Assembly (NCBI RefSeq): GCF_001423945.1
Contig: NZ_LMPU01000009.1
Span: 889,125-953,124 of the forward strand
Reading direction: 5' to 3'
Source: Pedobacter sp. Leaf194
Lineage (GTDB): Bacteria; Bacteroidota; Bacteroidia; Sphingobacteriales; Sphingobacteriaceae
Length of the DNA: 64,000 bases
Part shown: piece after piece, positions 18,965 to 27,803 of the stretch
How positions within the stretch are numbered: the first letter of the stretch is position 1
Layout: every line of letters starts with the position of its first letter
Notes under the pieces: generated by a model
Told to the model about the DNA's origin: nothing
What the model saw: the letters and a program-made list of their open reading frames with translations, nothing else
Databases searched by the model: none
Translations under genes and position numbers: made by a program

Positions 18965-19447
18965 ATGAAAAAATATATGATATCTTGTTTACTCATTTTG
19001 AGTCTGAGGGGTTTTTCTCAAACGAGTGAAACGGCAATCAGGAACATTGTCCGTCAACAGCAAACTTACTGGAATCAAAATAACATTGCAGGTTATACCG
19101 GTTTCTTCTCTGATGATTGCGTACTAATTAACTTTTTAGGACTTTACTGGAAGGGAAGAAAACAGATTGAGAGTGAATTTAATAAGATTAATGAATGCTG
19201 TATTAAGCCAACTGAAGTTAAACTTGAAGTGTTAGATATTAAATTCACCAGTTCTGCATCTGCTGTAACCCATATAAAAGAAACGCTCACTGCTAAAGCA
19301 GATTACACGGTTCCCGGAGGTGTTGTTAACAAGGGAACTGTTAACCATAAATTCATCACAGCGGTGCTCGAAAAAAAGCAGGGTATCTGGAAAATTTTTG
19401 CCATGCAGGTAACACAAGTGGTTCCGTTTCCCGGGCCAGGGAGATAG
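18965..19447 (+). CDS. Secreted SnoaL/DUF4440-like protein
   Basis: A 160-residue protein with a signal peptide (MKKYMISCLLILSLRGFSQ) and an NTF2-like fold: AIRNIVRQQQTYWNQNNIAGYTGFFSDDCVLINFLG, then YWKGRKQIESEF and a C-terminal GIWKIFAMQVTQV strand. This matches the DUF4440/SgcJ-like group of small cone-shaped proteins, whose members are mostly of unknown function. It follows the haem peroxidase on the same strand, with a stem-loop between. A functional link is possible but unproved. Confidence 0.8.
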   Translation: MKKYMISCLLILSLRGFSQTSETAIRNIVRQQQTYWNQNNIAGYTGFFSDDCVLINFLGLYWKGRKQIESEFNKINECCIKPTEVKLEVLDIKFTSSASAVTHIKETLTAKADYTVPGGVVNKGTVNHKFITAVLEKKQGIWKIFAMQVTQVVPFPGPGR

Positions 19448-20087
19448 GAGCTAATAAAGACGTTTTGATGCTCATGGGTAACCCATTCGCAACTTAGCTT
19501 AGATTAACTTCCAAGCCAATTCAAACCGGCAGCTCAAAGCAATAGGCACAACATTGTACACAGAAACTTCTATTATGGCAAAGGAGTAATGTTAAGAAAT
19601 ACCGGATGATTAAATACAACCTCGATGCGTCTTGCGGCTGAAAGCTCATGCGGTAAACTTTTCAGTTACCAATGCTACCGACCTGCACCAGCGCATCGTA
19701 ATTCTTCAATCTTTCAATCGAAAGTAGGAATGCTTTTTCTTTGTCGTGAACGACTTGCAACCTCATTAATTCGGTTGTTGAGGCTGACGATCAATTTGCA
19801 GCTTTTGAAATCCCAGGAAATAATCGAAACCAAAAAGATAAATTAATGTTGCTTTCCTGTAAGCACGTAAGTTTACAAACTGAAATCGAAAGCATAATAT
19901 CGCATTCAGTTTGCAGCTATATACGGAAACAGACATTTTAATTTTTGGGCAGTGTGCCGTTGTTTTTTTGATCAATTATGAGAAATTCTGACGCCACTTT
20001 ATTTTATTTTAAAACAACGGATGACCTCAATTTGGCGAACAACCTCGATACTATGGCTGCATTTTCAATTTCTTTAAATATTAGATA
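19448..20087. other. Gene-free stretch of 640 bases
   Basis: No convincing gene or RNA is visible; short open frames here lack family features. One inverted repeat with perfect 9-base arms is present, CAAACTGAA (19876-19884) and TTCAGTTTG (19905-19913), 175 bases before the antiporter start. Confidence 0.4.
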
Positions 20088-21317
20088 ATGAGCCAGTATA
20101 TCCTATTAATGCTAATCGCGGGGATTGCCAGTATTGGCATGGCCTTTATCCCCGCACTGGCAAAAAAACTAGGCTTATCATATGCAATTATTTATGTGGC
20201 AATTGGTGTTTTAATCTACCTAATCTGGCCCAAAGTGTTGCCATCCCCTCTCCCACAGCATGATAATAGCCTTGTGGTGCATTTGACAGAGCTTATTGTT
20301 ATCATCTCTTTAATGGGTACCGCCATCAAAATCGACCGAAGTTTTTCTTTTCGGAAATGGTCTACGCCGCTAAGGCTGATACTCATCGCCATGACATTGG
20401 CTATTTTAATTTCTTCATTGCTGGGTTTTTTCGTTCTGGGTCTAAATTTATCCGCTGCGCTTTTACTGGCCGCAGTGCTCGCACCTACAGATCCTGTGCT
20501 CGCCGCGGATGTGCAGGTTGGACCTCCAAATGAGCACGGAAAATCCGAGCCGCGATTTGCATTGACCTCAGAGGCAGGCCTTAATGATGGCCTAGCTTTC
20601 CCATTTACCTGGCTTGCAATCGTGATCGCCTCGCAGGGCGTTAGTTCGTCTTCTTTATGGCACTGGACTTGGTTTTATTTGGTGTACAAAATTGCCGCAG
20701 GCTTAATTATAGGCTGGCTGTGCGGCAAACTCGTAGGCTATCTGGTGTTTTCAATTTCAGAGAAATATCGCTTACTAAAAGCGTCTGATGGTTTTCTTGC
20801 CATCTCGCTCACCTTTATAACCTATGCAATTACCGAATCATTTCACGCTTACGGATTTATTGCTGTGTTTGTTGCCGGCATTACGCTTCGGCACTACGAA
20901 AAAGGCCATGAATACCATAAACAACTCCATTCCTTTACCGACCAGATGGAACGGATGCTTCTTGCTGTATTGCTAATATTTTTTGGTGGTTCTCTGGTTG
21001 GCGGCATTCTTGCGCCACTAAATTTGAAGATGGCACTCGTGTCAATCGGATTTGTGATTGTTTTGCGCCCGGTAGTTTCTTTTATTTCGCTATTAGGAAA
21101 TTCAACTCCGCTTAAGGAAAAATTTGCAATCAGCTTCTTCGGTATTCGAGGTATGGGCTCAATCTATTACCTGGCTTTTGCCTTCGGTGAAGCAAAATTT
21201 AAGCAGCAGGATGCACTTTGGGCTATTGTAACCTTTACCATTCTTATTTCCGTGATATTACATGGCCTAACAGCAGCCCCGGTTATGAAACGCATCGGAA
21301 CTAAAAAGAATAAATAG
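20088..21317 (+). CDS. Cation/proton antiporter, CPA1 family
   Basis: A 409-residue inner-membrane protein with about 12 hydrophobic helices and the CPA core motifs AAVLAPTDPVLAADVQVGP (TDP of helix 4) and SEAGLNDGLAFPFTWLA (the ND pair of helix 5). These mark the ion-binding site of Na+/H+ exchangers. It likely exports sodium or potassium in exchange for protons. There is no C-terminal regulatory domain. It converges on the large hybrid kinase gene. An ATG at 20088 with the first helix directly following supports the start. Confidence 0.9.
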   Translation: MSQYILLMLIAGIASIGMAFIPALAKKLGLSYAIIYVAIGVLIYLIWPKVLPSPLPQHDNSLVVHLTELIVIISLMGTAIKIDRSFSFRKWSTPLRLILIAMTLAILISSLLGFFVLGLNLSAALLLAAVLAPTDPVLAADVQVGPPNEHGKSEPRFALTSEAGLNDGLAFPFTWLAIVIASQGVSSSSLWHWTWFYLVYKIAAGLIIGWLCGKLVGYLVFSISEKYRLLKASDGFLAISLTFITYAITESFHAYGFIAVFVAGITLRHYEKGHEYHKQLHSFTDQMERMLLAVLLIFFGGSLVGGILAPLNLKMALVSIGFVIVLRPVVSFISLLGNSTPLKEKFAISFFGIRGMGSIYYLAFAFGEAKFKQQDALWAIVTFTILISVILHGLTAAPVMKRIGTKKNK

Positions 21318-21381
21318 TTGCCATCCGGACTGCTGGCAACCATTTAAACCCATTGATTTTTCATCGAACATGATTACGGCA

Positions 21382-24300
21382 TCATTTCAGGTACCTCGAA
21401 GTTAAAATTTCAGTGAGCAATGAAATTTCTGTAATAAATTCTCTTTGGAGACTTGCCGGCAAGTCACTATCCATCTCATCAAGTACCTCCAGTTTGCCTG
21501 AAAGTTCGGCCAGATAGACGAGCCCTGCAGATACCGAGGTGCCATATAGCTTATGGCCAAGCAACCTGATGTTTTCAAGTTCACCACCCGCAACGTACCC
21601 ATTCAGATCAATTAATGATTGCTGCAGCTGACTTATTGTTAGTGAGGCTATCCTTGCTAACTTCTCCTTATTTTCGCCATAATACACTTTTAGTTTAGCT
21701 GCATCGAAATGTGCATTAACATCCTCAGCAAGCGCAACCTGATTGCTTTGCTCCTCCTGCTGTGCATCCAGCCAACGGCCAAGAACGGTTTCGAGTGTGC
21801 CTGTTAGAATAGGTTTCGTTATAAAATCGTCCATACCTGCTTCGAGGCATTTTTCTCTTTCTCCGGAAATATTTCCAGCAGTAACGGCAATAATTGGCGT
21901 ACGCTTATTGGTTTCAGCCTCCCTGATCGCCGCAGAAGCCTGATAACCGTTCATTACCGGCATCTGTACATCCATCAAGATTAAGTCTGGAGATGTTAAA
22001 ACAAATTGTTCAAAACCCTCCTGACCGTTTTTAGCTTCCATAATTTTTGCGGCGGGATAGAGCTTGCTAATCAATGTTCTGGTTAAAAAGCGGTTTACTT
22101 CATTGTCCTCAACGATTAATATTGTGCAACTTTCTGGTGTTACAACCTCGCTGCTCAATACCCGCGGCTGCAACGCTGCCTGTGCAGGTTCTTTCTCCAA
22201 AACGTGGAGCCGTGAAAGTGCATTGTATAAGTCGGGCATTTTAATGGGTTTCACTAATCGGTGACTCACATGTAGGGTGCGGCTTGCATTAATAAGCGTG
22301 CTGTCGTCGGCCGAACTATGCAGCAACAGAATTGGTAATTCTTCATGGCTGGAAAAAAAAGTCTGCCTGATTTTGGCTGTTGTTTCCAGGCCATCCATAA
22401 AAGGCATATGATAGTCCATCAGTACGGCATCATAACGTTTTCCGCTGGCAAGATGCTGTAGTGCCTCAAAACCGTTTTTAGCCAAATCGCTTTCAATGTG
22501 TTTCAATTTAAGCATATCCGACAGGATGTGACGGTTATTGTCATTATCATCTACAATAAGGATATTTTTGAGCGAATCTATAGCCTCCCAGTTTACTGCC
22601 TCTCCTTGTTCACAATCCAGCAATATGTCGAAATAAAAGGTACTTCCAATTCCAGGTGTACTTAGCAGTTGCAACCTGCTGCCCATCATGCGCAAAAGCT
22701 TGTTAGATATGGTTAAGCCCAGCCCGGTTCCACCATATTTTTTTGTGGTCGAAGAATCTTCCTGCGCAAAAGCATCAAAAATCTTTTCCTGCTTATCCTG
22801 CTGAATTCCGATTCCTGTATCGCGGACACTAAAGCGGAAAAGACATTTCTCATCGAGCTTCTCTAATGGCTGAACTTTAAGTTCAATTTCGCCCTGTTCT
22901 GTAAATTTAGATGCATTGCCCAACAGATTTATCAAAACCTGTTTCAACCTCACATCATCAACCCATATAAAACGTGGTAAATCGGGTGCCAGATTTAACA
23001 GCATCTCCAGGTTTTTCGACTGTATCTGATAGGTTGTAATATCAGTAGCCTGAAAGGTCATCTCAAAAAGGTCGCATTTTTCGATGTCGAGCTCAAATTT
23101 TCCGGCTTCAATCTTCGAAAAATCGAGAATATCATTGATGATATTTAGTAACGCACCCGCAGACTGGCTTACGATTTTAAGGTATTGCTGCTGGGTTTCA
23201 TCAAGCTTGGTTTTAAGTACCAAATCGGTAAAACCGATAACGCCATTAAGTGGGGTACGGATTTCGTGGCTCATATTTGCCAGAAATTCAGATTTGGCCA
23301 GGTTTGCCTCATCAGCATGTATCCTTGCCGCCCTTAGTTCTTCTCGCTGGGCTATCATGCCCGAAATGTCCTGCGTAAATATCATCATCCCGCCGATTAC
23401 AAATTCTGATTTATACCAGGGCCTCATTTCGAGCGTAATAAAGTGCTGCTTTTCGGTAAGCGAATCGACAAATACATCCTCTTCTCGTCTATCAACCTTT
23501 CCCTTTAAAATTTCCCGATGGCGTAGTTTTCGTTCCTCATCCAGGTTAGGGAACATGGTATAGTGCGAGGCACCTATAATGTTTTGCGCTGCAAAGTTAT
23601 AATCTTCCATCCATTTTCGGCTTACGGCGAGGTAACGCATATCGTTATCTAGCATGGCTACCGCCGCAGGCGTGTGTTCGATAAAGGCAAGCAAACGGGC
23701 ACGCTCTGTGGCAAGCTCGGCCTCCATTTGCTTTTGTTTTGTGATGTCTGTTGCTACGCCAAGATAGCCCGCAGATTCGCCTTTCGGGTCGGTAATGGAT
23801 GATACGGTTAGCGAAATATCGAAACGCCCGCCACTGCTGGATTTGTAAATAAGCTCGTGGGTGGCGGTACCGGCACCAGACGAGCTTTCGAAATAATGCT
23901 TAAGATCTTTAGGTTTAAACTTATCTGCGGCTGCGTTTGCACCGGTAAAAATGGCTTCCTCATGGTGGTCAAAAAAATCAGGCATTTGTGCGCCAAGCAT
24001 TTCAGATGCCCGGTAACCTAAAAGCTGTTCGGCACCTTTGTTAAATACAGTAATCCGCCCAACATTATCTGTCGCGATAATACATAGGTCGGCCGCAGCA
24101 TCAAGTACATCATCCAAAAGCTTTTTCGATGCACCAAGCGCAATTTCTGATCGCTTGGATTTATCAATATCCTGAAAGGTACCAAACAAACGAGTGCACA
24201 CTCCATCGCTAAAAACGGCGTTTCCAATCGCCCGCACCCAAAGTTCCCTCCCCCGGCCATCAACCATTTCCAGCTCCAAATCATAAGGATTTCCTGTTTG

Positions 24301-25677
24301 CATAATGTCTGCCACAGCCTCATTAATTTTGTTTCTGCTCTCTCCGGGTTTATAAAAATTTATAGCGGTAGTTATGTCGGGCATAAATGTTTCTTCAACC
24401 CCATGAATTTCCCGTGTAACAGGTGTCCATTCGATTCCCTGTTTAGCAACGTCAAGCTCCCATCCGCCAACACGGGCAACGTTGTTTGTTTGTTCAAGAA
24501 TGGCTTTGGTGTGCCGAAGGTCGTTCTCCAGTGCATGCCTGTCGGTAATATCAACGGCGTTGCCGATGACATAAGCTTCACCTTGCTCATCTGTTTGAAG
24601 TACGTTCGAAAACATCCAGATTCGCTCGGTACCATTTTTGGCGCAAGTAATCATCTGGCCTTTAACATGGTCAAGTTTTGCTATTGCTTTCAAATATTCG
24701 TCTAAATATTCATGCCTTTTTTTGGGTACAATATCATAGAGCCCTTTGCCGTCAAGCTCGGCTTTCGTATAGCCGAGAATATGTGCTCCGGATTCATTTA
24801 CAGAAATGAATTTACCATGAAGGTCATGGATGCACATCAGGCCCTGTGAGTTTTCAAAGAAAACTTTGAACTTATTTTCGCTTAACGCAAGTTTTTGTTG
24901 TTTCTCAATTTCGTATGTTATGTCTCGCCCAATAGCCGAAACCTTTCCTGTTGTTGGTACAACAGTTGCCACCCATTCTACAGTACGGTAAGTATTGCGT
25001 GCGGTTAGTAGCCGGTGTTTAAATTTAACGCTTCCTGCTCTCGAAACCAACCTGCCAAGTCTGGCAATGGTTTTTCTCCGGTCCGTTTCGTAAACAAAAT
25101 CGAAAAGCGACTTACCAACAATCTCCGCATCTTCCCAGCCCAATATTCGCTGGAAACTTGGATTAACACGCTCTATTACGCCCGCCGTTGAGCAGATGCA
25201 TATCAGGTCTTCTGACAGTTCAAAGAGTTCAGCGTAATTTTCGAGGTCGCTACAGGATTCTTCTTCATATAAGCGGCCAAGTTGTATGCACAACACTTCC
25301 ATAGCTTCTGCCTGTGCAGCACTTAGCTGTATTTCTTTTTCATCGAAAACCGCCAGAACACCAATCACTAACCCATTTTCACCCAGGATGGGAAAGGCAC
25401 TTAAAAATTGAAATGGTGTTTTCGTTTGAAAGGTAGCTATTGCCTGCTGAACTTCAGCAGCAGGCTCAATCAGCCCGGGCAAAAGAGCCCACAGTTCTTT
25501 TTGGCTGTAGTAATTTAAGATTTCTGCGAGCCCGGTTCCTTTAAAATCCTGACCGGTTCGCCCGACAATAAAATGCCCGCATCCACAGATTATTCTTGAG
25601 ATAGAAGCCACTTCTGTAATCTCGTTCATTCCTAGCACCCTGTTGGTAGCATCTTCTTGAGTTAATCCCCTCTTCAT
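21382..25677 (-). CDS. GAF/multi-PAS hybrid histidine kinase with two receivers and HPt
   Basis: A 1431-residue soluble hybrid kinase. The order is GAF-like (about 20-145), five PAS/PAC units (about 150-770), HisKA with His804 in NMSHEIRTPLNGVIGF, HATPase_c with LLGNASKFTE and GGTGLGLTISNKLL, receiver 1 (ILIVDDNDNNR ... DAVLMDYHMPFMDG), receiver 2 (ILIVEDNEVNR ... ILMDVQMPVMNG, acceptor Asp1236) and a C-terminal HPt domain with IRLLGHKLYGTS. All phosphorelay residues appear intact. No membrane helix is seen, so the signals are probably cytoplasmic (redox, light or small molecules via PAS/GAF). There is no DNA-binding output, so phosphate probably passes to a regulator encoded elsewhere. Confidence 0.9.
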   Translation of the reverse strand: MKRGLTQEDATNRVLGMNEITEVASISRIICGCGHFIVGRTGQDFKGTGLAEILNYYSQKELWALLPGLIEPAAEVQQAIATFQTKTPFQFLSAFPILGENGLVIGVLAVFDEKEIQLSAAQAEAMEVLCIQLGRLYEEESCSDLENYAELFELSEDLICICSTAGVIERVNPSFQRILGWEDAEIVGKSLFDFVYETDRRKTIARLGRLVSRAGSVKFKHRLLTARNTYRTVEWVATVVPTTGKVSAIGRDITYEIEKQQKLALSENKFKVFFENSQGLMCIHDLHGKFISVNESGAHILGYTKAELDGKGLYDIVPKKRHEYLDEYLKAIAKLDHVKGQMITCAKNGTERIWMFSNVLQTDEQGEAYVIGNAVDITDRHALENDLRHTKAILEQTNNVARVGGWELDVAKQGIEWTPVTREIHGVEETFMPDITTAINFYKPGESRNKINEAVADIMQTGNPYDLELEMVDGRGRELWVRAIGNAVFSDGVCTRLFGTFQDIDKSKRSEIALGASKKLLDDVLDAAADLCIIATDNVGRITVFNKGAEQLLGYRASEMLGAQMPDFFDHHEEAIFTGANAAADKFKPKDLKHYFESSSGAGTATHELIYKSSSGGRFDISLTVSSITDPKGESAGYLGVATDITKQKQMEAELATERARLLAFIEHTPAAVAMLDNDMRYLAVSRKWMEDYNFAAQNIIGASHYTMFPNLDEERKLRHREILKGKVDRREEDVFVDSLTEKQHFITLEMRPWYKSEFVIGGMMIFTQDISGMIAQREELRAARIHADEANLAKSEFLANMSHEIRTPLNGVIGFTDLVLKTKLDETQQQYLKIVSQSAGALLNIINDILDFSKIEAGKFELDIEKCDLFEMTFQATDITTYQIQSKNLEMLLNLAPDLPRFIWVDDVRLKQVLINLLGNASKFTEQGEIELKVQPLEKLDEKCLFRFSVRDTGIGIQQDKQEKIFDAFAQEDSSTTKKYGGTGLGLTISNKLLRMMGSRLQLLSTPGIGSTFYFDILLDCEQGEAVNWEAIDSLKNILIVDDNDNNRHILSDMLKLKHIESDLAKNGFEALQHLASGKRYDAVLMDYHMPFMDGLETTAKIRQTFFSSHEELPILLLHSSADDSTLINASRTLHVSHRLVKPIKMPDLYNALSRLHVLEKEPAQAALQPRVLSSEVVTPESCTILIVEDNEVNRFLTRTLISKLYPAAKIMEAKNGQEGFEQFVLTSPDLILMDVQMPVMNGYQASAAIREAETNKRTPIIAVTAGNISGEREKCLEAGMDDFITKPILTGTLETVLGRWLDAQQEEQSNQVALAEDVNAHFDAAKLKVYYGENKEKLARIASLTISQLQQSLIDLNGYVAGGELENIRLLGHKLYGTSVSAGLVYLAELSGKLEVLDEMDSDLPASLQREFITEISLLTEILTSRYLK

Positions 25678-26258
25678 ATTTTTATCCCTGCATATTTGGC
25701 TATTTAAAGTGTCGATGCCATTAAGCGCCCCGCACCCCTTTAAAGCCGTAATATATGAAAAAATATCACTTTGAATAGGTTTCCGTAGCTTATTTTAGAA
25801 GCCATTTTTCAAGCTAAAAAAATTGACTGGCAACTTTGAAGCTGTAAGCGACTGTGTAAGAATCAACAGCGGTTTTAACAGCCGTAGGATTTACTTAATT
25901 CTTCGGATAAGAATTAATAAATTACCTCATATCAAGATGGCTTTGCGCTTTACCATGCAAGGCGTATTTAATGCGTTTCTGGCACAAACAAGCATTGTTT
26001 TCTGCTGATGTGGAACTTAGGCTAAGCATCGGATAGCGATTTGAACCAAGCCTGATTAAAACTCGTTTTTAGTTCGCCATGCTTCAAACGCTCTCATTTC
26101 AACCTGCTAAAACTTTAGCATTTTTTGTGGGTTATATTTACAAAGATTAATTAATTTCGAAAAAAGCAGGCGTATGGATTTACGTCTGCTTTTTTCTTTT
26201 ACAACCAGCTTGTTTATGGAAGGATAAAACAATTGGTGCTTAGCAATGTAGTGACTAT
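25678..26258. other. Gene-free stretch ending in a hairpin
   Basis: No supported gene. The stretch holds the upstream region of the hybrid kinase and a terminator-like hairpin at 26161-26195, just before the cold-shock-like mini-gene. Confidence 0.4.
26161..26195 (+). terminator. Terminator-like hairpin upstream of the cold-shock-like gene
   Basis: AAAAGCAGGCGTA and TACGTCTGCTTTT form a 13-bp stem (one G-U pair) with a 6-base loop, followed by more T. It works as a terminator shape on either strand. It ends 64 bases before the start of the 62-residue cold-shock-like gene; no transcript reading into it is obvious on the plus strand. Confidence 0.6.
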
Positions 26259-26447
26259 ATGGAAGTTGGGATAATAACTGTTTTTAATAAAATAGCAGGC
26301 TTCGGATATATAAAATATGGAAATCTTCTTATAAAATTTCATATCCGGAGCACACATGGAAACTTGTTTACCTATGATACAGTGAACTTCGACATTAACT
26401 ACGATAATCTTGAAACCACCGCAATCAACGTTCGGAAGGCGGAATAA
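26259..26447 (+). CDS. Divergent cold-shock-domain-like mini-protein
   Basis: A 62-residue protein. By eye it follows the cold-shock domain: GIITVFNKIAGFGYIKY corresponds to the GxVKWFNxxKGFGFI segment (RNP1), LLIKFHI to the RNP2 strand VFVHF, then a DTVNFDI strand and a final TAINVRKA like AxNVxxL. Several RNP aromatics and basic residues differ from classical CspA, so nucleic-acid binding may be weaker or altered. It stands alone between two terminator-like hairpins. If real it is probably an RNA-binding regulator. The protein is short, so confidence is moderate. Confidence 0.6.
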   Translation: MEVGIITVFNKIAGFGYIKYGNLLIKFHIRSTHGNLFTYDTVNFDINYDNLETTAINVRKAE

Positions 26448-26584
26448 TTTTTATTTTTGCAAAACCATTCTTTTCAAGCTCTCGTATATTATGCCGGATA
26501 TCTGGAACTAACTGATGTCTAGCTTAGGTTACTATTGATGATTAAAATTTGATTTGGGGATTACTTTACTGGTTTAGAGTAATT

Positions 26585-26615
26585 AAAGCAGTTGCAATTA
26601 AATGCAACTGCTTTT
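26585..26615 (+). terminator. Intrinsic terminator of the cold-shock-like gene
   Basis: AAAGCAGTTGCA and TGCAACTGCTTT form a perfect 12-bp stem around an ATTAAA loop, followed by a T-rich run. It lies about 140 bases after the cold-shock-like gene and is a strong rho-independent shape. Confidence 0.75.
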
Positions 26616-26675
26616 TATTTTTACAAAACTTCCTTAATTTGAATGGTGTTTAGAAAATAGCTTTAGTGTATATTA

Positions 26676-26707
26676 GGGTAGTCGCGTTGTGGTGGCTGCC
26701 CTTTTTT
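26676..26707 (+). terminator. Second terminator-like hairpin
   Basis: GGGTAGTC and GGCTGCCC pair (with G-U pairs) and are followed directly by TTTTTT. It is weaker than the hairpin upstream and its transcript is not identified. Confidence 0.45.
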
Positions 26708-26819
26708 GCAAAAGACTTTGGGCTGACCAGACCGGTTTTATATTGCAAAGCCTAATATGGCCCCGTCTGTTATATGCTTTATCACAAGAAATGGCTTCTA
26801 CAGACAGATGGGTAGACGG

Positions 26820-27068
26820 TCATTTTGACTTTTCCTGGCTCACTTCCTTTTCAAATAAACTTTCATGAACCAGGTAAAAACCCTCAACGCTTTTTTTAGG
26901 TATCGGCTTCTTTTTGTCTTCCCACATCATATGGGTTGGGCTGGTTTTTAATGTCGATTGTGCAGTTTCACGTTTTCGGTATGCCCAGGTCATTTCAACA
27001 TTTTCTTCTATCACCTTTCCATCGGTGCAATGGAAGTACATCTTCCTAAACTTAAACTTCTTTGCCAT
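26820..27068 (-). CDS. Small basic protein of unknown function, umuDC-linked
   Basis: An 82-residue, lysine-rich protein (MAKKFKFRKMYFHCTDGK at the start). I do not recognise a family. It has no signal peptide or membrane segment; one tyrosine/tryptophan-rich centre (TWAYRKRE) and a charged C-terminus are the only traits. It is divergent from umuD across 288 bases. Its promoter region holds the same 19-nt element as the umuD promoter, placed 30-48 bases before this start. That suggests that both genes are switched by one repressor, so this may be a damage-inducible protein. Function is otherwise unknown. Confidence 0.6.
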   Translation of the reverse strand: MAKKFKFRKMYFHCTDGKVIEENVEMTWAYRKRETAQSTLKTSPTHMMWEDKKKPIPKKSVEGFYLVHESLFEKEVSQEKSK

Positions 27069-27097
27069 ACAAAATTTAATAAAGTTATCGTCAATAC

Positions 27098-27116
27098 AAA
27101 TACTAATTTTATTAGC
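27098..27116 (-). promoter_or_regulatory. Shared operator-like element, copy upstream of the 82-residue gene
   Basis: Read on the minus strand, GCTAATAAAATTAGTATTT. The core CTAATAAAATTAG has perfect 5-base inverted arms. It matches the umuD-side copy at 17 of 19 positions and points towards the 82-residue gene, whose start is 30 bases downstream. Confidence 0.6.
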
Positions 27117-27317
27117 AAAAATAGAAGTCGCCTAGGCGATATGCAATATTATTTTTAAACATTTTAGCTGATGATTTTAGCGTTAAATATTTTATTTAAT
27201 TCGTTTTAAAAGCTATAAGTAGGTTTTTTGTATTAAGAGAAAATTTATATCTCGAAAACAGCGTTAGCTAAATCTTTTAATTTGGTAGTCACAATGTGGA
27301 TAACTTCGGTTTATATT

Positions 27318-27336
27318 GCTAATATTATTAGTATTT
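27318..27336 (+). promoter_or_regulatory. Shared operator-like element, copy upstream of umuD
   Basis: GCTAATATTATTAGTATTT. The core CTAATATTATTAG is a 13-base palindrome with 6-base arms around a central T. It runs directly into TATTTTTG (27332-27339), a match to the Bacteroidota -7 box TAnnTTTG, so a bound repressor would block the umuD promoter. The match to the copy at 27098-27116 is 17 of 19. It is a candidate SOS-type operator. Confidence 0.62.
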
Positions 27337-27356
27337 TTGTTTGAAAGTTTAAGCTT

Positions 27357-27803
27357 ATGATTAGAGAGTTAGAGATACCGAAAAATGAACTGATTGATAC
27401 GCTGGATAATCCAGGACGGGTTTCAGGTTTTATTTCCCCTGCGGAGGATTACAAACAAAGGCGGTTGCACATTGCACAGAAAATTGTGAGCGACCCCACC
27501 AACACTTTTTACTTTGAAGCAGACGACAACCAAATGCGATACTTCGGCATTATGAAAGGTAGCATCATCGTTGTAGATAAATCAGTAAAGGTTTGCTCAG
27601 GTATGCTAATTGTGTGTTGTGTGGATGAAGAATGGCTTACCAGAAAACTGGTTATCAAAGGTGAAAATACTTTTTTGTGCCTGAACGACAGTATGGATGC
27701 CTGCCTTAACATCACCGGGAAAAATATCACCGTGTTCGGTGCAGTAACCTGGACCTGCTTACCCCATACCAAGCATCAGCATGTTCGCACTGGCAGATTG
27801 TAA
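27357..27803 (+). CDS. umuD: UmuD-like S24 protein with both catalytic residues replaced
   Basis: A 148-residue homologue of UmuD, the accessory subunit of DNA polymerase V. The family frame is clear: GFISPAEDYKQRR matches the UmuD cleavage region and FYFEADDNQMRYFGIMKGSIIVVDKS matches the Ser-loop region. Aligned by eye to E. coli UmuD, the nucleophile Ser60 is replaced by Gln59 (DDNQM against SGDSM) and the general-base Lys97 by Arg96 (WLTRKL against FTVKKL). The cleavage dipeptide Cys-Gly corresponds to Ser23-Gly24. Self-cleavage to UmuD' should therefore not occur. The umuC gene overlaps it by 23 bases. An operator-like palindrome and a -7 box lie just upstream. Confidence 0.85.
   Translation: MIRELEIPKNELIDTLDNPGRVSGFISPAEDYKQRRLHIAQKIVSDPTNTFYFEADDNQMRYFGIMKGSIIVVDKSVKVCSGMLIVCCVDEEWLTRKLVIKGENTFLCLNDSMDACLNITGKNITVFGAVTWTCLPHTKHQHVRTGRL

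Larger units (their letters stand above)
26448..26819. other. Gene-free stretch with two hairpins
   Basis: No supported protein gene. Two terminator-like hairpins lie at 26585-26615 and 26676-26707. The space between or before them could carry a short non-coding RNA, but no family is recognised. Confidence 0.4.

Noticed and set aside
23084..23563. A 159-codon plus-strand frame
   Set aside because: It is antisense to the HisKA and PAS part of the large hybrid kinase.
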